This document shows positions 21,990 to 31,379 of a DNA stretch of 64,000 nt, in pieces. Source of the stretch: Aradus depressus (Eukaryota > Arthropoda > Insecta > Hemiptera > Aradidae). Where the stretch lies: the NCBI GenBank assembly GCA_963662175.1, contig OY759215.1, positions 10,467,079 through 10,531,078 of the forward strand. The letters run 5' to 3'. Below the pieces are notes generated by a model that worked only from the letters and a program-made list of their open reading frames with translations, was not told where the DNA came from and did no database searches. The position numbers were made by a program, and so were the translations under genes. How positions within the stretch are numbered: position 1 is the first letter of the stretch; every line of letters begins with the position of its first letter.

Positions 21990-24634
21990 AAGAATGGAGA
22001 AAAAAAATACCACAACGTTTTCAATATTCTTCGAAGTTTTATCGCATGATTTTTTAAATTTTTGTGTGGATCACCATCAGTAAAATGCACACCAGACGGC
22101 CATTGTTGGAATTGTTATGATTATTGGTAGGTTGGAAGCCCACCGCCCGAATGCGACCTTCACTTGTGGGGCCTCCGTAAAGAAGCTAATTAATCTCAAA
22201 CAAAAATAGATACATTGTGAGTGAGTCAAGGGGGACGAGTGTAAACGAATTGATACCATCTATGAAATATAATAATTCTTATTATTTGATGCATACATTT
22301 AACTTCATTATATGTTTTATTTCTTAATCGGGTGCCCGCAACTGAAGATCTGATGCATAATTTGATCTTCGAAAATTTATAAGCTAGGTTCGGCACTCAA
22401 ATGCAAAACGGTGGCCGACTAACAGATTCGGTATACCATTTGACTAACTTGTAGCGGAACTAAGTTTTTTTTTTCAAATTTTGCGTTGCTACATTGTTGA
22501 CTATAGATGTTCCAGTTCTACATTTTCTTCCCCCCTCCCATAATTTTTTCCAGGAGAAAAAGAAAGACATGACATGCCCAGGGGATGGTAATAACCCAGG
22601 AAGCTATCCAGTACCGAAGGAGGTATGGTTCTTGGTGGATCACCTGTACCGACATGGGACCAAGGCAACTTACCTGTTCGAGCAACCCGGTCTCCACTCG
22701 GAGATATATGCCATCCGGGACTGGCTAGACACTGGCTCTCAGGAACCACTCCGTATCCTTTATATAGCTAACTATACCCCATTGGTACATTGTGTTTTCT
22801 TTGGAAGTTGAATTCATGGGTCTCTATCAGATCTTTTTCCAGATTCTGGCCCCTTTCTCGCCTAGTTCCATCCCCTTCCACTTGATCGATTTCCATGTAG
22901 TTTTATCCTGTTATACCTAATGAATATTTTTGGGTGATTCTTTGAAAACCAGATAGGGAAATTTTCGAACTTCATATTATTTTGTATTGAAATCATCAGA
23001 GCACCAATAAGTGAGACATTTTTCAAGTTTTTATTACTTTTCCGAATGAAAAACATCCAAAATCAATAGGTTTCGAGTTATCAAGTTGAAGTCAATTTTT
23101 GTTTATTTTCGACAATTTTTTTTTAGAAGAGTGGCTCTAAATATTTATTTATTTTCAAATTTTCCCTATTGTATGTGACCTAAAAGCTATCTTCGTGCTA
23201 AATTTTAGCTTCAAAGGGACATTTGAAGTAAATTTTTCTTTGTCATTGAATCAACTTTCTATACATTCCTCAATACATCGAATAGCTGGTAGCGTATATT
23301 CTATAGCAGAGGCTCTACTTCTGCTGCTGGAGTGTTGTCCAGAGCCCGTCATACCCTACATGATGCATCCGACTGCCTTCAGCTGTGCATCTAATTACGT
23401 ACAGTGCAAGCAGGTTAGTTTATTGTTATAGGTGCATGCATTTTTTAAATGTTTGACTCTTAGAATATATTTCGACCACTTACATATATGTATTTTCTGT
23501 TACTAGATTATCCAGGGTCTGCCCTACCATAGAAAAAACGTATTTCTCTATCTGTGTTCCTTTCTAAGAGAACTTCTTGCACATGCTGATGACAACGGAC
23601 TCGACGTCAAAACTCTTTGTAATTTTAATTTGTATTTTATCTTAATCCTGGATAATAAAAATCCTTGTCTTAATTTTTTGTTGAAAATGGGAGTTGAAAT
23701 AACACTGTTTTGTACCTGTTGCGAAGTATGGATGGAAATGGGTGAGCGGCTGTTTTTCCGTAAACTTCTATGCCGCTTACACTGCGATCATGAAAATCGT
23801 GGAAACCGTAAAATAATTAATCCATAGGGAATGATATGCTCTACGATTAAGCTCCTACAACATCTTATCAAATCTGGAATATCTAGTTTTAGAGCAAAAC
23901 CACGCAATGGCCAATTCTCGGGCATTCAGCGATATGAGTAACATTTTCGCGACGCACTTTCTTCATAAAGGTTCCTTTTTCCAATGGCATTAACAGAATT
24001 TTTTTTTGTAAATAATTGTATGATCTTCAATTTAGTTTCGAACAATTTTCTTGGTACGACCATTAGATAATAAGATTATTATTATTCAAGAAAAACTAAA
24101 AAAAAAAAATAATTTTAGCACTTGAGCTGCTCAAAAATGATAAATTGTCATCTTGCAAATTCTGCTTGCTAAATATGTTCTTGAAAATATCCAAAAGAAA
24201 TTGGTGAATCACCTGCTATCTACTTCCCCATCTCAAATTTAATCACAGTTTTCACATTCTTTCAGAATGCAAAAATCTTTTTAGGGCTTAATATTTCGCA
24301 AATCAATATTATTCGGTTAAACAATTTGAGAAAAAAAAATAATGATACCGGTATACTGGTTGTGAGTACTTACGGAGAATATGGAGGCCTATTTTCATTT
24401 GGCAGTGACTATATTAATTATTATATAACAACTGCTAAGACCAACCTGTATTACTAACTTTTGTTATTGATTTCAGCTTTGGTTTTTGGCAGTATTTTTC
24501 TTCGTGACAGGCCTCACACTATGAGATCTCGCTCATCACAGCAACAGATGGACCGGAAAAAGTCAACATTCGTGTCACATTTCCTGGTCAACAATGATGA
24601 CAGTGAAATAATGTCTTACCTATCCTCTTCATAG
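2416..24634 (+). CDS. Ocrl: Ocrl/INPP5B-type inositol polyphosphate 5-phosphatase (5'-partial, 15 exons)
   Basis: Removes the 5-phosphate from PI(4,5)P2 and related lipids on endosomal, Golgi and plasma membranes (family knowledge). Exons: 2416-2522, 4914-5050, 10523-10693, 11472-11634, 13046-13221, 13324-13545, 14875-15010, 17869-18048, 19141-19237, 19325-19462, 21709-21806, 22554-22752, 23286-23413, 23507-23618, 24477-24634. All are bounded by AG/GT and every junction keeps phase, giving 739 visible residues and a TAG stop. Order seen: linker, 5-phosphatase domain ([39 protein letters not shown]), ASH domain ([20 protein letters not shown]), RhoGAP-like domain ([23 protein letters not shown]). 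The first exon begins two bases into a codon, so the start and any PH domain lie upstream or were not recognised. As in OCRL, no arginine finger is seen in the RhoGAP-like part. Introns are loaded with transposons. Confidence 0.93.
2558..2790. other. GC-rich block then AT-rich stretch in Ocrl intron
   Basis: An abrupt GC-rich block (ggggctccgcccctgtggct onward, to about 2620) sits directly after the first Ocrl exon. It contrasts sharply with the AT-rich intron and looks like a repeat fragment. No family is recognised. Confidence 0.3.
4371..4613. mobile_element. MITE-like element with about 34-bp terminal inverted repeats
   Basis: The left end (atatcgtgggcttacgactg, continuing through aaaggcactaagtc) is matched in reverse complement by the right end at about 4577-4613 with two or three mismatches. 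The 243-bp body is AT-rich and noncoding. No convincing target duplication is seen. Confidence 0.6.
4914..5050 (+). CDS. Ocrl: Ocrl exon (linker, RESVIRYQM)
   Basis: Acceptor gtttcag, donor gtacat. It encodes [19 protein letters not shown], the segment directly before the phosphatase fold in OCRL proteins. It ends in phase 2 and joins the next exon as F-R-V-F-I-G. Confidence 0.88.
5545..5850 (-). pseudogene. Helentron-like endonuclease C-terminus remnant
   Basis: On the minus strand one frame reads [12 protein letters not shown], then [12 protein letters not shown], then [17 protein letters not shown]. This matches the end of the endonuclease/exonuclease/phosphatase fold (GDFN, GT.ID.VF, SDHKP). 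The short spacing and the GTTID...YYSDHKPI wording are typical of the endonuclease fused to Helentron-type Rep-helicase proteins in insects (recall, not a search). There is one in-frame stop before HGTTID, and no helicase is nearby. Confidence 0.5.
6324..7696 (+). pseudogene. LINE ORF1 (gag-like, zinc knuckles), frameshifted
   Basis: This is an RNA-binding gag-like protein that packages the element RNA (family knowledge). It is read in two frames: 6324-6920, then 6917-7696. The break near 6903 is consistent with loss of one T, since DYRKVPNF continues as [11 protein letters not shown] in the other frame. Visible parts are a Gln/Pro/Thr-rich N-terminus, a conserved [12 protein letters not shown] segment (PRE_C2HC-type), three CCHC-like knuckles ([42 protein letters not shown]), a proline-rich region and a hydrophobic tail. 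Its last 14 bases overlap the ORF2 ATG at 7683. Confidence 0.88.
7683..10358 (+). pseudogene. LINE ORF2 (endonuclease-reverse transcriptase), two frameshifts
   Basis: This protein nicks target DNA and reverse-transcribes element RNA. The endonuclease lies at about 7720-8360 ([34 protein letters not shown]). The RT lies at about 9000-9900 ([60 protein letters not shown]), so the catalytic YADD is present. Frameshifts fall near 9280 and near 9895; the three in-frame pieces are 7683-9449, 9262-9918 and 9894-10358. The terminal part ([18 protein letters not shown]) is the usual Jockey-clade C-terminus. There is no RNase H domain. Confidence 0.92.
10523..10693 (+). CDS. Ocrl: Ocrl exon (start of 5-phosphatase domain)
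   Basis: Acceptor atttttcag, donor gtgagt. It encodes [12 protein letters not shown] and [10 protein letters not shown], the first two conserved strands of the inositol 5-phosphatase fold; the Glu of FQEL is the expected Mg-binding residue. Confidence 0.95.
11472..11634 (+). CDS. Ocrl: Ocrl exon (5-phosphatase domain)
   Basis: Acceptor ttgttcag, donor gttagt. It encodes [20 protein letters not shown] and VGTGIMGKM. The codon split with the preceding exon restores E-E-W-F, as in relatives. Confidence 0.94.
12700..12815 (+). repeat. Dispersed GGGAAGTTAT-type repeat, copy 2
   Basis: This is a diverged copy inside the Ocrl intron before the GNKGGV exon. It shares aggggaagttat, the Cys-free AT segment and tttcatgatttcgaccc with the copy near 350. 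Confidence 0.45.
13046..13221 (+). CDS. Ocrl: Ocrl exon (5-phosphatase domain, GNKGGV)
   Basis: Acceptor tcttcccag, donor gtgaga. It encodes [20 protein letters not shown] and [18 protein letters not shown], hallmark segments of the catalytic domain. Confidence 0.96.
13324..13545 (+). CDS. Ocrl: Ocrl exon (5-phosphatase catalytic motif)
   Basis: Acceptor gttcacag, donor gtaatt. It encodes WLGDLNYRI, whose Asp and Asn are catalytic in the family, and [16 protein letters not shown]. Confidence 0.97.
13651..14105. mobile_element. Foldback/MITE-like element with inverted ends
   Basis: About 13651-13715 (ggaatagataattaaaaata, then the run to aaactttactatattc) is the reverse complement of about 14025-14105. 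A second nested palindrome lies at about 13950-14000 (aataaaaacaaataaa against tttatttgtttttatt). It is AT-rich and noncoding, inside an Ocrl intron. Confidence 0.55.
14875..15010 (+). CDS. Ocrl: Ocrl exon (5-phosphatase domain end)
   Basis: Acceptor gatttcag, donor gtacct. It encodes [13 protein letters not shown] and [12 protein letters not shown], with the conserved catalytic His of SDHKPV. Confidence 0.97.
16871..17198 (-). mobile_element. SINE family 1 (tRNA-derived), copy A
   Basis: In minus orientation the head reads ggcgccggtagatcagtggt with a B-box-like gggttcgaaacc region, then a body containing tcgggct..tgtccaccaga and an end with gcccgggcatgagtcata. It is a near full-length copy in an Ocrl intron. 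Confidence 0.85.
17869..18048 (+). CDS. Ocrl: Ocrl exon (phosphatase-ASH linker)
   Basis: Acceptor tttttcag, donor gtatgt; 60 codons in phase 0. It encodes the helical [19 protein letters not shown] and the first ASH strands ([18 protein letters not shown]). Confidence 0.93.
18761..19045 (+). mobile_element. SINE family 1 (tRNA-derived), copy B
   Basis: The A box is within gccggtagctcagtggtatg and the B box within gggttcaaaacccga. The tRNA-unrelated body contains agtcgggctcatgtccacca and it ends gggcatgagtcataaaacc followed by taacc. It lies about 95 bp before an Ocrl ASH exon. A segment of the body after the tRNA head is missing relative to the copy at 47278. Confidence 0.88.
19141..19237 (+). 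CDS. Ocrl: Ocrl exon (ASH domain)
   Basis: Acceptor gtttttcag, donor gtatat. It encodes [20 protein letters not shown], matching the ASH domain (VPCHFEFI in human) and ending in phase 1. Confidence 0.93.
19325..19462 (+). CDS. Ocrl: Ocrl exon (ASH domain)
   Basis: Acceptor tctacag, donor gtaaat. It encodes [20 protein letters not shown], the strongly conserved ASH core. The preceding intron is only 87 bp. Confidence 0.94.
19625..20195. mobile_element. Inverted pair of Penelope-like terminal repeats with hammerhead-like cores
   Basis: About 19680-19790 is the reverse complement of about 20070-20155. The minus copy has CTGAGGA (19682-19688) and GAAA (19664-19667); the plus copy has CTGACGA (20151-20157) and GAAA (20169-20172) with a 3-bp stem closed by gtaa. 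The outer flank tattgtctaattccacaaaa parallels tggaatagacaatattt beside the copies at 37400, 49520 and 54530. A poly-G run (19793-19814) lies between the arms. Confidence 0.6.
20203..20482 (+). mobile_element. SINE family 1 (tRNA-derived), copy C
   Basis: The head gacgccgatagctcagtgat and the B box cgggatcgaaatccgg are diverged; the body and the gggcatgagtcacaat end are recognisable. It inserts directly after a hammerhead-like motif at 20151-20172. Confidence 0.82.
20850..20995 (-). mobile_element. Penelope-like terminal repeat, decayed copy
   Basis: Minus orientation. CTGATGA (20909-20915) is followed by GATA instead of GAAA (20894-20897). The flank shares agtgacatttaagtttgcta with the repeat at 19700. 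Confidence 0.55.
21144..21194. repeat. Poly-T tract, about 51 bp
   Basis: An uninterrupted T run, followed by an Ocrl intron. It could be the A-tail of an antisense retrocopy or simple slippage; no element is recognised beside it. Confidence 0.8.
21709..21806 (+). CDS. Ocrl: Ocrl exon (ASH-RhoGAP junction)
   Basis: Acceptor ttcaaag, donor gtatgt. It encodes [20 protein letters not shown], matching the SCFG motif after the ASH domain. The acceptor tract is weak, but the phase and the protein match on both sides. Confidence 0.88.
21917..21982. repeat. (TA)n microsatellite
   Basis: About 33 TA units directly after the Ocrl SCFG exon. The following 60 bp contain caacgttttcaatattcttc, resembling a decayed Penelope-type terminal repeat. 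Confidence 0.85.
22554..22752 (+). CDS. Ocrl: Ocrl exon (RhoGAP-like domain start)
   Basis: Acceptor tttttccag, donor gtatcc. It encodes [16 protein letters not shown] and [19 protein letters not shown]. Gln is in the place of the RhoGAP arginine finger, as in other OCRL proteins. Confidence 0.95.
23286..23413 (+). CDS. Ocrl: Ocrl exon (RhoGAP-like domain)
   Basis: Acceptor cgaatag, donor gttagt. It encodes [20 protein letters not shown] and SNYVQCKQ. Confidence 0.94.
23507..23618 (+). CDS. Ocrl: Ocrl exon (RhoGAP-like domain)
   Basis: Acceptor ttactag, donor gtaatt. It encodes [20 protein letters not shown], a typical RhoGAP helix pair. Confidence 0.94.
24477..24634 (+). CDS. Ocrl: Ocrl terminal exon
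   Basis: Acceptor gatttcag; stop TAG at 24632-24634. It encodes [13 protein letters not shown], matching FGSLLLR of OCRL, then a Ser/Gln-rich tail ([13 protein letters not shown]) ending SYLSSS. Confidence 0.93.
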
Positions 24635-24949
24635 GTAATACTGTAAACACTCTGTACAAAATGTAACATTTTTTATATTTGATTTCGCTATTCAAATTGT
24701 ATTATATTTACAATGATCACTTGATTGTACAAAGTATAAGAGGTTATATCAACATAGATTATTTCTACTATAAATCAAAGTTAATTTATTTGTATTTGAA
24801 GAAATTGTACGTTCCAGCTACCTGAAAGTCAGAGGTATTTTGTATATTTACATTATAATTGGATGTCTGAACAAATTTCTAGAGTTGATACGTGGCCTGA
24901 AAAAGAAAGTTCATGTATACGAGGAGGTTCGGAAAAGTTTTTTTTACTT

Positions 24950-25095
24950 TTCTAGCTGTATTTTGTATATGGGAAATGTAAAACATTCTATCTTGAGTTT
25001 TCATCGGAATTTAATTTGTTTCGAACACCTGAATCCAAAAATTATAAAAAAAATAATTCTCATCTGTCTGTGTGCCTATGGCATAACTCCCGAAA
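24950..25095 (+). repeat. Dispersed GGGAAGTTAT-type repeat, copy 3
   Basis: It shares ttgagttttcatcggaattt with the copy near 395 and ends with gtctgtgtgcctatggcata followed by actcccgaaagaatga, a phrase typical of widely dispersed insect repeats. It lies downstream of the Ocrl stop. Confidence 0.45.
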
Positions 25096-25099
25096 GAAT

Positions 25100-25760
25100 G
25101 AATATATCGACGTCAAGCTAAATTGCCGGAACATGATGTTTTTTCTGCTCTTGTCACGAGACGACAAACTGAACACTGGGTAGCCGGTCCAGTTGTAGGT
25201 CCAGCCCCAGGTACGATATAGTCCCACGAATTTAGTTCTGTAGCGGACATTCAAGGACTGCATGTTCTACAGTCTTGATGCCACCGCATGAACTGTTCGG
25301 GTTGTTCTTCCTCTTAAAGAAGAGTTTGGACATAGAATCTGCGGCGTCCAGTGGTCGAGCTATATCTGCGTAAAGTAGCTCCGTATATGCGGGATGTATG
25401 CATATGTCGTTGCTATTTTCCCACTATCCATTCCTGGACAATGTTCTTGCGATTCCTTGGTCTGGTCTGTCCGAGCATCTCTTCGTTCAGAGCTAGGATT
25501 AAGGGCTCATAAATATCTGCTCCTGAAGGCATATTGCTTCTACATAGTTTGAGGCGATAACCCTATCCAAGGACCAAGTATGTTTGTAGAAGAGGTTTCC
25601 GCTAGGACCTGTTGTGTTAAGACAACTCTATAGTTCCTTGTAACCCTCAAAAGGGCCTCTCTCTGGACTTGCAGACTCATGCCACCAACTGGTAGCGACA
25701 TATCCTGATATTGCCACGAATGCTCGGTTGTAGGATGTCACACCACATTTTTCTTAAATT
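25100..25760 (-). pseudogene. Degenerate non-LTR retrotransposon-like segment (R1-like?)
   Basis: Base composition is more balanced than in the flanks. On the minus strand broken frames give SYNRAFVAISGYVA, LPVGGMSLQVQREALLRV and ATLRRYSSTTGRRRFYV, which recall the post-RT region of R1-type elements. There are many stops and shifts. This is a weak assignment by eye. Confidence 0.3.
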
Positions 25761-27984
25761 AAATGAACTAAAATTTGAAATTTTTATCAACCCAAAAATA
25801 AAATGTTTCCGGACCTATGTTATTTTTCTTATTTTTGTCCAAGTGGGACGCGCCTTAGAACTTTGATCAGGATTGAAGGGAACAATCTGTATTTATTTAT
25901 TTTTAATAGTTTGGAACTACTTCTTGTGACTTGGAGTAACGGTGACTGCTAAAATTAGAGATGGTTGAATTATACTTGATATGCACCAATAGTGATAATT
26001 CCATCTTATCCAATATTATTAGGAAGATTAATTATATTATTATTAGAAATAAAAGCGAGCTAAACCTAAAATATATTGGTTTTTAGAAGTACCATTGTCT
26101 TCTAAAAGTATTTGTTATGCACATTTCATTCAGTTATGGGCGAAATGAAACCAATGTTATTTACTTGCACCATTGGTTACCATGGATACAATTGTATGTT
26201 GACCTGGCGAAATTGTTTGAAAAGAAAGTATAAAAAAATTATATTTTTGTATATTTCTATAAGGCTAAGTGATAAAGTTTTATGAAAACAATAATATCAA
26301 TAATTTTTCAGTACATTCAAAATCTCCACGAATTTGGTGACAATTTAAGTTTTTAAAAACACTTGAATTTGATGGACATTAAGAAACTTTTTCAATTTTG
26401 GGACTAGCTCGCTTGTTTTTTTCTTGTTTTATTTAAATTATTATGAACATTTGTCCTTAGCGCTTTGCCCCATCCATTGTTGCTTGCTAGGATTCCGTTT
26501 TATTTTGTACAATATTACGGAATAATCAAGATTTTTCTTTTTATAAAAGACTAAAACACAAATATGTACAAAGATCAGTTGACTTGAATAATACAATGTT
26601 CGTATTAGTTATTTGAATACGAATATGTACGTAACAAGTGCTATACTTACGAGATCCCAAGGGAAGAACACGTTGTCTGTCGAAAGGAAATGAGTTGTGT
26701 AAGATGAAGAACGTTATAAAATACGAGTATAACTTTTCGATGAATATTTATTTAAAGAAAAATGTTTTCGCGATCCGCTAATTTTCACCCTCACAGTGAG
26801 AAAAAAAAATATCTGGGCCGTATTTTGGGATATTACAGAACCCATTTTTCGTCTTATGAAAGGACTCAAGAGCAATGTACAGAATAGGGTTTAACGTTGT
26901 AGACTTCTCAAAGTCTTCTCTACATTGAGCGGCTTATTGTATTTTCGGAACTATTTCAAGGGTTGTAAACATATTTTATTGATAATTTATTTATCGAATG
27001 TATAAATATATATATGCGATTTATTTATATATTTATCATGTATCTTCAACAGTATATTTAACTGCATAGAGATACATTTATTAAATTTAAAATCTCTTCA
27101 ACTTGTTATACTTAAGCAATATTAGTATTAAAAATAAAGAAAAACATATGTTTTTGACAAAAATATTGTCTATTTCATAAAATATATATAATATGGAAGG
27201 ATATTATATAAATATTTTGTGAAATAAACATATTAATGTCAAAAACTAACGTTTTTCTTTATTTTTTGTTAAGTGTTTCACAATATCTCTACAAAAAATG
27301 TTAAGTATCAATATTAGTATCGTTTTTTTCTTCTTATTTTAGGAAAGTTCATTTAATGGTATTGCCAAAATAATTATTAAATAAACTTTCTTAAAATAAA
27401 ATCACATCAATAAAATGCAGTTTCTAAGTAAAATGTTCTGAGGCAGAAACGATAAAAAATAAAAATATTTCTTTTCTTCAAAGAAAAACTATTTTTAATG
27501 GAAACACAGTTTAATATAGGTTGTTTATTAGTTCAGGAAGAATTTGTGAAATTCGCTTACAGTAGCGTAAATAAAACTTCATTAATTAAGAAATGTATAT
27601 AGCTTTACATGATCATATATTTTATATAATAATTTATAAATATAATTTATCAAACTTTCACGTGTATAATCATTTTATTTCCTCTTGTTAGTATTTTTTT
27701 AATTGGTCAACAATTCCTTATTGAGTTTTTAATGAACATCAACTCTTCTGATTCCCTGAAAAAAAAATGGGACGTTTTTTTGAAAAAAACTAATGTATCT
27801 AATGAAATTTTATGTGTCTAGATCATTAACGGTACGTTTGAGTAATCAAATTGTCTACTGATACATATCTAGGGTTCTAGTACTTCATGAAAGATAGATA
27901 GATGAGAGAAAAGTAGAAGGTAAGACCTAAAAAATTTGTGTCAAATTAAATTTCAACTGTTCAGCTGTGCCATCACCTGACACA

Positions 27985-28165
27985 CACAAATATAAACGGC
28001 GGGCTCGAATCCGACTGAAGATCTTAGGTTATTTTATCTAGGGAGTAAGACAACATTGAGGATGCCGCCCTTCGGAGGGAGGGTTAAATGGCAGTTTGGA
28101 GCCTGTGCAATGTCAGGTTTCCGTTTTCAAATTAAACGTGTAGAACTATGAGAGCATTGGATGCT
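27985..28165 (+). mobile_element. SINE family 1 fragment (B-box side)
   Basis: It begins with gcgggctcgaatccgactga and continues with ttttatctagggag, cgcccttcggaggg and gcctgtgcaatgtcaggt, matching the middle of family 1. Both ends are degraded. Confidence 0.5.
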
Positions 28166-28540
28166 TAGGTCCCTAGTTGAACGACGTTAATGCGCAGAAT
28201 TCCCTTTCGTCGTTTCTGGATAATGGTCAGAACAATAACAACTGTTACACTCAACCCATTCATTACACTTCAACATAACCAACTACACTTTTTTATTTAT
28301 AATCATTTTATTTTAGTTTCGCTATTTTTCAACTTATTCTCTCTATATAATTTTTATTTTCATAGCTTTTTGTACTATCCCTTGTTAGAAGGCATTTTAA
28401 ATATTTTTGTGGAAGAGTTTTCCTGGAAAAGTTACAAGAATGTTACAACAGAAATGAGTTTGTTGTTAAGATGGTAACATTGCTTCAAAAGCCCGGAAAA
28501 GGTTACGTGAGGGTCACCGTAGTAACCATAAAATGTTAGT

Positions 28541-28795
28541 TATTTCGACTCATGGCCAAGCTTTAATTACGAGGTCATATCGCCTACTACCAGAGCGCTC
28601 TTACGTCACTCTGGTGAACATGAGCCCGACTCAATTATGGGAATGCTAAATTTTGCCTACTCTAAATTTTTATTCACTTGTGGTTGGGGTCTTTAACGAG
28701 TAGTTACCTGAAAACGTACAGGTTCGGAACAAACGCTTAGAGTCCCATCCGAAGGACGGCGTGCTCAAAGTTTTTTCACCTCCCAGATAAAAGTA
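28541..28795 (-). mobile_element. SINE family 1, copy lacking the tRNA head
   Basis: Minus orientation. It matches the family from the catgagtc end to the ttatctgggagg segment; the tRNA-like head is absent. Confidence 0.75.
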
Positions 28796-28849
28796 ATCCT
28801 CATCATATATTTTCCCTAGCCTGGGTAGTATCACTCAAAAAAACAAAAA

Positions 28850-29765
28850 CAGAAAGTTAGGGTTCAATAAATAAAATATCGAAGGTTTAAACGGAGAGCG
28901 GAAAACTATGTGTGGCTCGGGGTGTACTCTTAAATTCAGTGATCGAAGGACCCCAAAAAAGCAAAAACCGGCTAGTAAGGGTCAACTAAATAAAGATAAC
29001 AAAAGTTTGGAGAGGGGACGGTAACTTACATATGAGTCGGGGTAGCCTTGTAGTCTTGAATTCAGAGATCGAAGGACACTCAAAGGAGCAAAAACAGTAT
29101 GTTAGGGTCCAACAAATGAAGATATCGAAAGTTCAGGGGTAGAGCAGAAACTTATGTTTGAGTTTGGATGTAAGCTTAAATTCAGAGATCGAAGGACTCA
29201 AAAGAGCAAAAACTGAAGGTAAAGATCCACCAAATAAAGATATCGAAGGTTTAGAGGGAGAGCAGAAACTTAAGTTTGGGTGTAGCGTGATATTCAGAGA
29301 TCAAAGAACACTGAAACGAGCAAATTCAAGGTAAGGGTCCACCAAATGAAGATATCGAAGGTTTAGAGGGAGAGCTTAAGAGTGAGTTTAGGTGTAGCCT
29401 CAAATTCCGAGATCGTAGGTTTATGTGTAGCCTCAAATTCCGAGATCGTAGGTTTAGGTGTAGCCTCAAATTCCGAGATCATAGGACCATCAAAATGGCA
29501 ATAACTGAAGGTAAGGATCCACCAAATGAAGATATTGAGGGTTTTGAGGGAGAGGAGAAACTTAAGTTTGGGTGTAGCCTGATATTCAGAGATCGAAGGA
29601 CACTGAAACGAGCAAACTGAAGATAAGGTCCACCAAATGAACTTATGGAAGGTTTAGAGGGAGAGCAGAAATTTAGGCTTGAGTTTAGGTGTAGCCACAA
29701 ATTGAGTGATCGGAGGACCCTTAAACCAGCAAAAATAGAAGTTAAAGAGGATCCAACAAATAAGG
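28850..29765 (+). repeat. Tandem satellite, unit about 112-120 bp
   Basis: About eight diverged tandem units. The phrase ttcagagatcgaagga recurs near 28935, 29063, 29183, 29295, 29589 and 29702, with agagggagagcagaaactta in each unit. Near 29405, 29437 and 29471 a roughly 33-bp subunit (tagcctcaaattccgagatc) is itself triplicated. No coding function is inferred; the short ORFs are by-products. Confidence 0.85.
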
Positions 29766-29784
29766 TTTAGAGATAATTCTAGGT

Positions 29785-30025
29785 GGACATGAGCCCGACT
29801 CTTCTATGGAAGTCTTAAATTTGTATTCACCTAGAGTAGGGGGTCTTCAACGATTAGTACCTGACATCATACAAGCTCGGGACCATCGCTTATCGTCCCA
29901 TCCGAAGGATGGCGTGCTCAAGATTTCTTCACCTCCCAGATAAGAAACATAAGGGCCTCCAGTCGTGTTTTGAAACCTCGTTCTTGAGCTCAATAAATCG
30001 TACTAATGTTTACTCGCTACCTCTG
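29785..30025 (-). mobile_element. SINE family 1, truncated at its 3' end
   Basis: Minus orientation. The body from the tgtccacc segment through the B-box and A-box regions is present but diverged (ttttgaaacctcgttcttga). It abuts the satellite block that ends near 29765. Confidence 0.7.
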
Positions 30026-30222
30026 AGCTAAGGTTAATTTTGTTTTAACGAAATAAATCTTTCTTTCCGATATGTTAAATTCTTTTGTTTGACCATCGTA
30101 TGATCAACAACAGGCATCAACCAGATAGGATGTAAGACAACCGTAAGTAATGATGACAAATATATTCTGTCTTGTCCCAAGTGTTCTAAGTTAGAACTAA
30201 CCAGAATATATTTTTTTATTTT

Positions 30223-30466
30223 TTGATTAATTTTATAAATCTATAATCATTTGATTAATTTTATAAATCTATAATCATTTGATTAATTTTATAAATCTAT
30301 AATCATTTGATTAATTTTATAAATCTATAATCATTTGATTAATTTTATAAATCTATAATCATTTGATTAATTTTATAAATCTATAATCATTTGATTAATT
30401 TAATAATCTATAATCATTTGATTAATTTTATAAATCTATAATCATTTGATTAATTTTATAAATAAA
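30223..30466 (+). repeat. 28-bp minisatellite, about 8.5 copies
   Basis: A 28-bp AT-rich unit starting ttgattaattttataaatct repeats from 30223 almost without change. One unit near 30391 has lost a base. This indicates recent homogenisation. Confidence 0.95.
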
Positions 30467-30483
30467 ATAAATTTTATTATTTT

Positions 30484-30536
30484 TTCTTCTTCGGCTACCT
30501 TAGTTAGAACTTTTAACTAAGGTAGCCGAAGAAGAA
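30484..30536. repeat. Perfect 23-bp-arm hairpin
   Basis: Arms 30484-30506 and 30514-30536 are exact reverse complements (ttcttcttcggctacc...) with a 7-base loop. A diverged single arm recurs near 30686-30710 (taactaagttagcggaagaa). It may be the end of a repeat unit or a foldback element. Confidence 0.9.
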
Positions 30537-30944
30537 ATATAGAATATAGAAAAGAATATAAGTGGTTCTTGTGGCCCCGATTCCTTATATTTTCTTGATA
30601 ACAACAATGTCAGTAGCTAGACTTCATCAAGATGATGACAGTCAGCCATAAGTAAGGATAAAACTTATTTTCTGGTTGGTCCTAACTAAGTTAGCGGAAG
30701 AAGAAATATAGATTATAGGTGGTCCTTATAGCACGGATTCCTTATATTTTCTGAATGATACATTAATACAACAATGTCAGCAGAGAGTGAGACTGGTAGA
30801 TTGTCGAACCCGGAAATTCAAATATCTAAATCTCGTTTCCAGACCCGGATTCGACTGGGACCACGGTACCGAAACCAGGTGTTTTCAGATTTTCACAAGC
30901 TTTCCGATAAGCGTGCAGGTTTTTTTGCGACACACAGAAGTATC

Positions 30945-31235
30945 CGCTCTCCCTCTAAATCATTGATTTTTTTTATTTGTTGTACCCATAATTTCTGTTT
31001 TTGCTCTTTTGAGGGTCCTTCAATCTCTGAATTTGGGGCTACGTCCCGAGACACACATAAGTTTCCTCTCTCTCTCTCAATCTTCCACCTTCTTCCATCT
31101 CTGAATTTAAGAGTACATCCTGACTCACACATAAGTTTCCGCTCTCTCGCTATCTTTTAAATCTTCAATTTTTATATTTGGTAAACCCTTATCTTCAGTT
31201 ATTGTTGTACTGAGTCCTTTAATCTCTTAATTTGT
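30945..31235 (-). repeat. The same satellite in inverted orientation
   Basis: The phrases ctctccctctaaatc, tttgctcttttgagggtcct and tcaatctctgaatttggggc are reverse complements of the 28850-29765 unit. About two and a half units. Confidence 0.8.
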
Positions 31236-31379
31236 CGAAGTATAGCCTCAAAAGAGTAAAAACTGAAGGTAAGGATCCGCCGAATCGATTCATATATGAA
31301 ACTCGGTGACTCCAGACCTCGACCTAGGTCCACGCATGCTTCCAGACCTGGATCTGGAACCCTAAAATGAGCACATACA

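Larger units (their letters stand above)
24635..28840. other. AT-rich region downstream of Ocrl
   Basis: It contains the Ocrl 3' UTR (the first clear AATAAA is near 25797; no nearer one is obvious), repeat copies listed separately, and long AT-rich stretches. About 27130-27262 has a loose inverted repeat (tatgtttttgaca / tgtcaaaaacta). No further gene is seen. Confidence 0.5.

Noticed and set aside
23618..23827. Extension of the Ocrl exon through the ORF at 23630-23827
   Set aside because: The frame shifts and homology stops at the GT at 23619; the exon at 24477 restores both phase and the FGSIFLR match.
30774..31160. 128-codon ORF starting MSAESETGRL
   Set aside because: It reads through the inverted satellite units, and its frame is open by chance.
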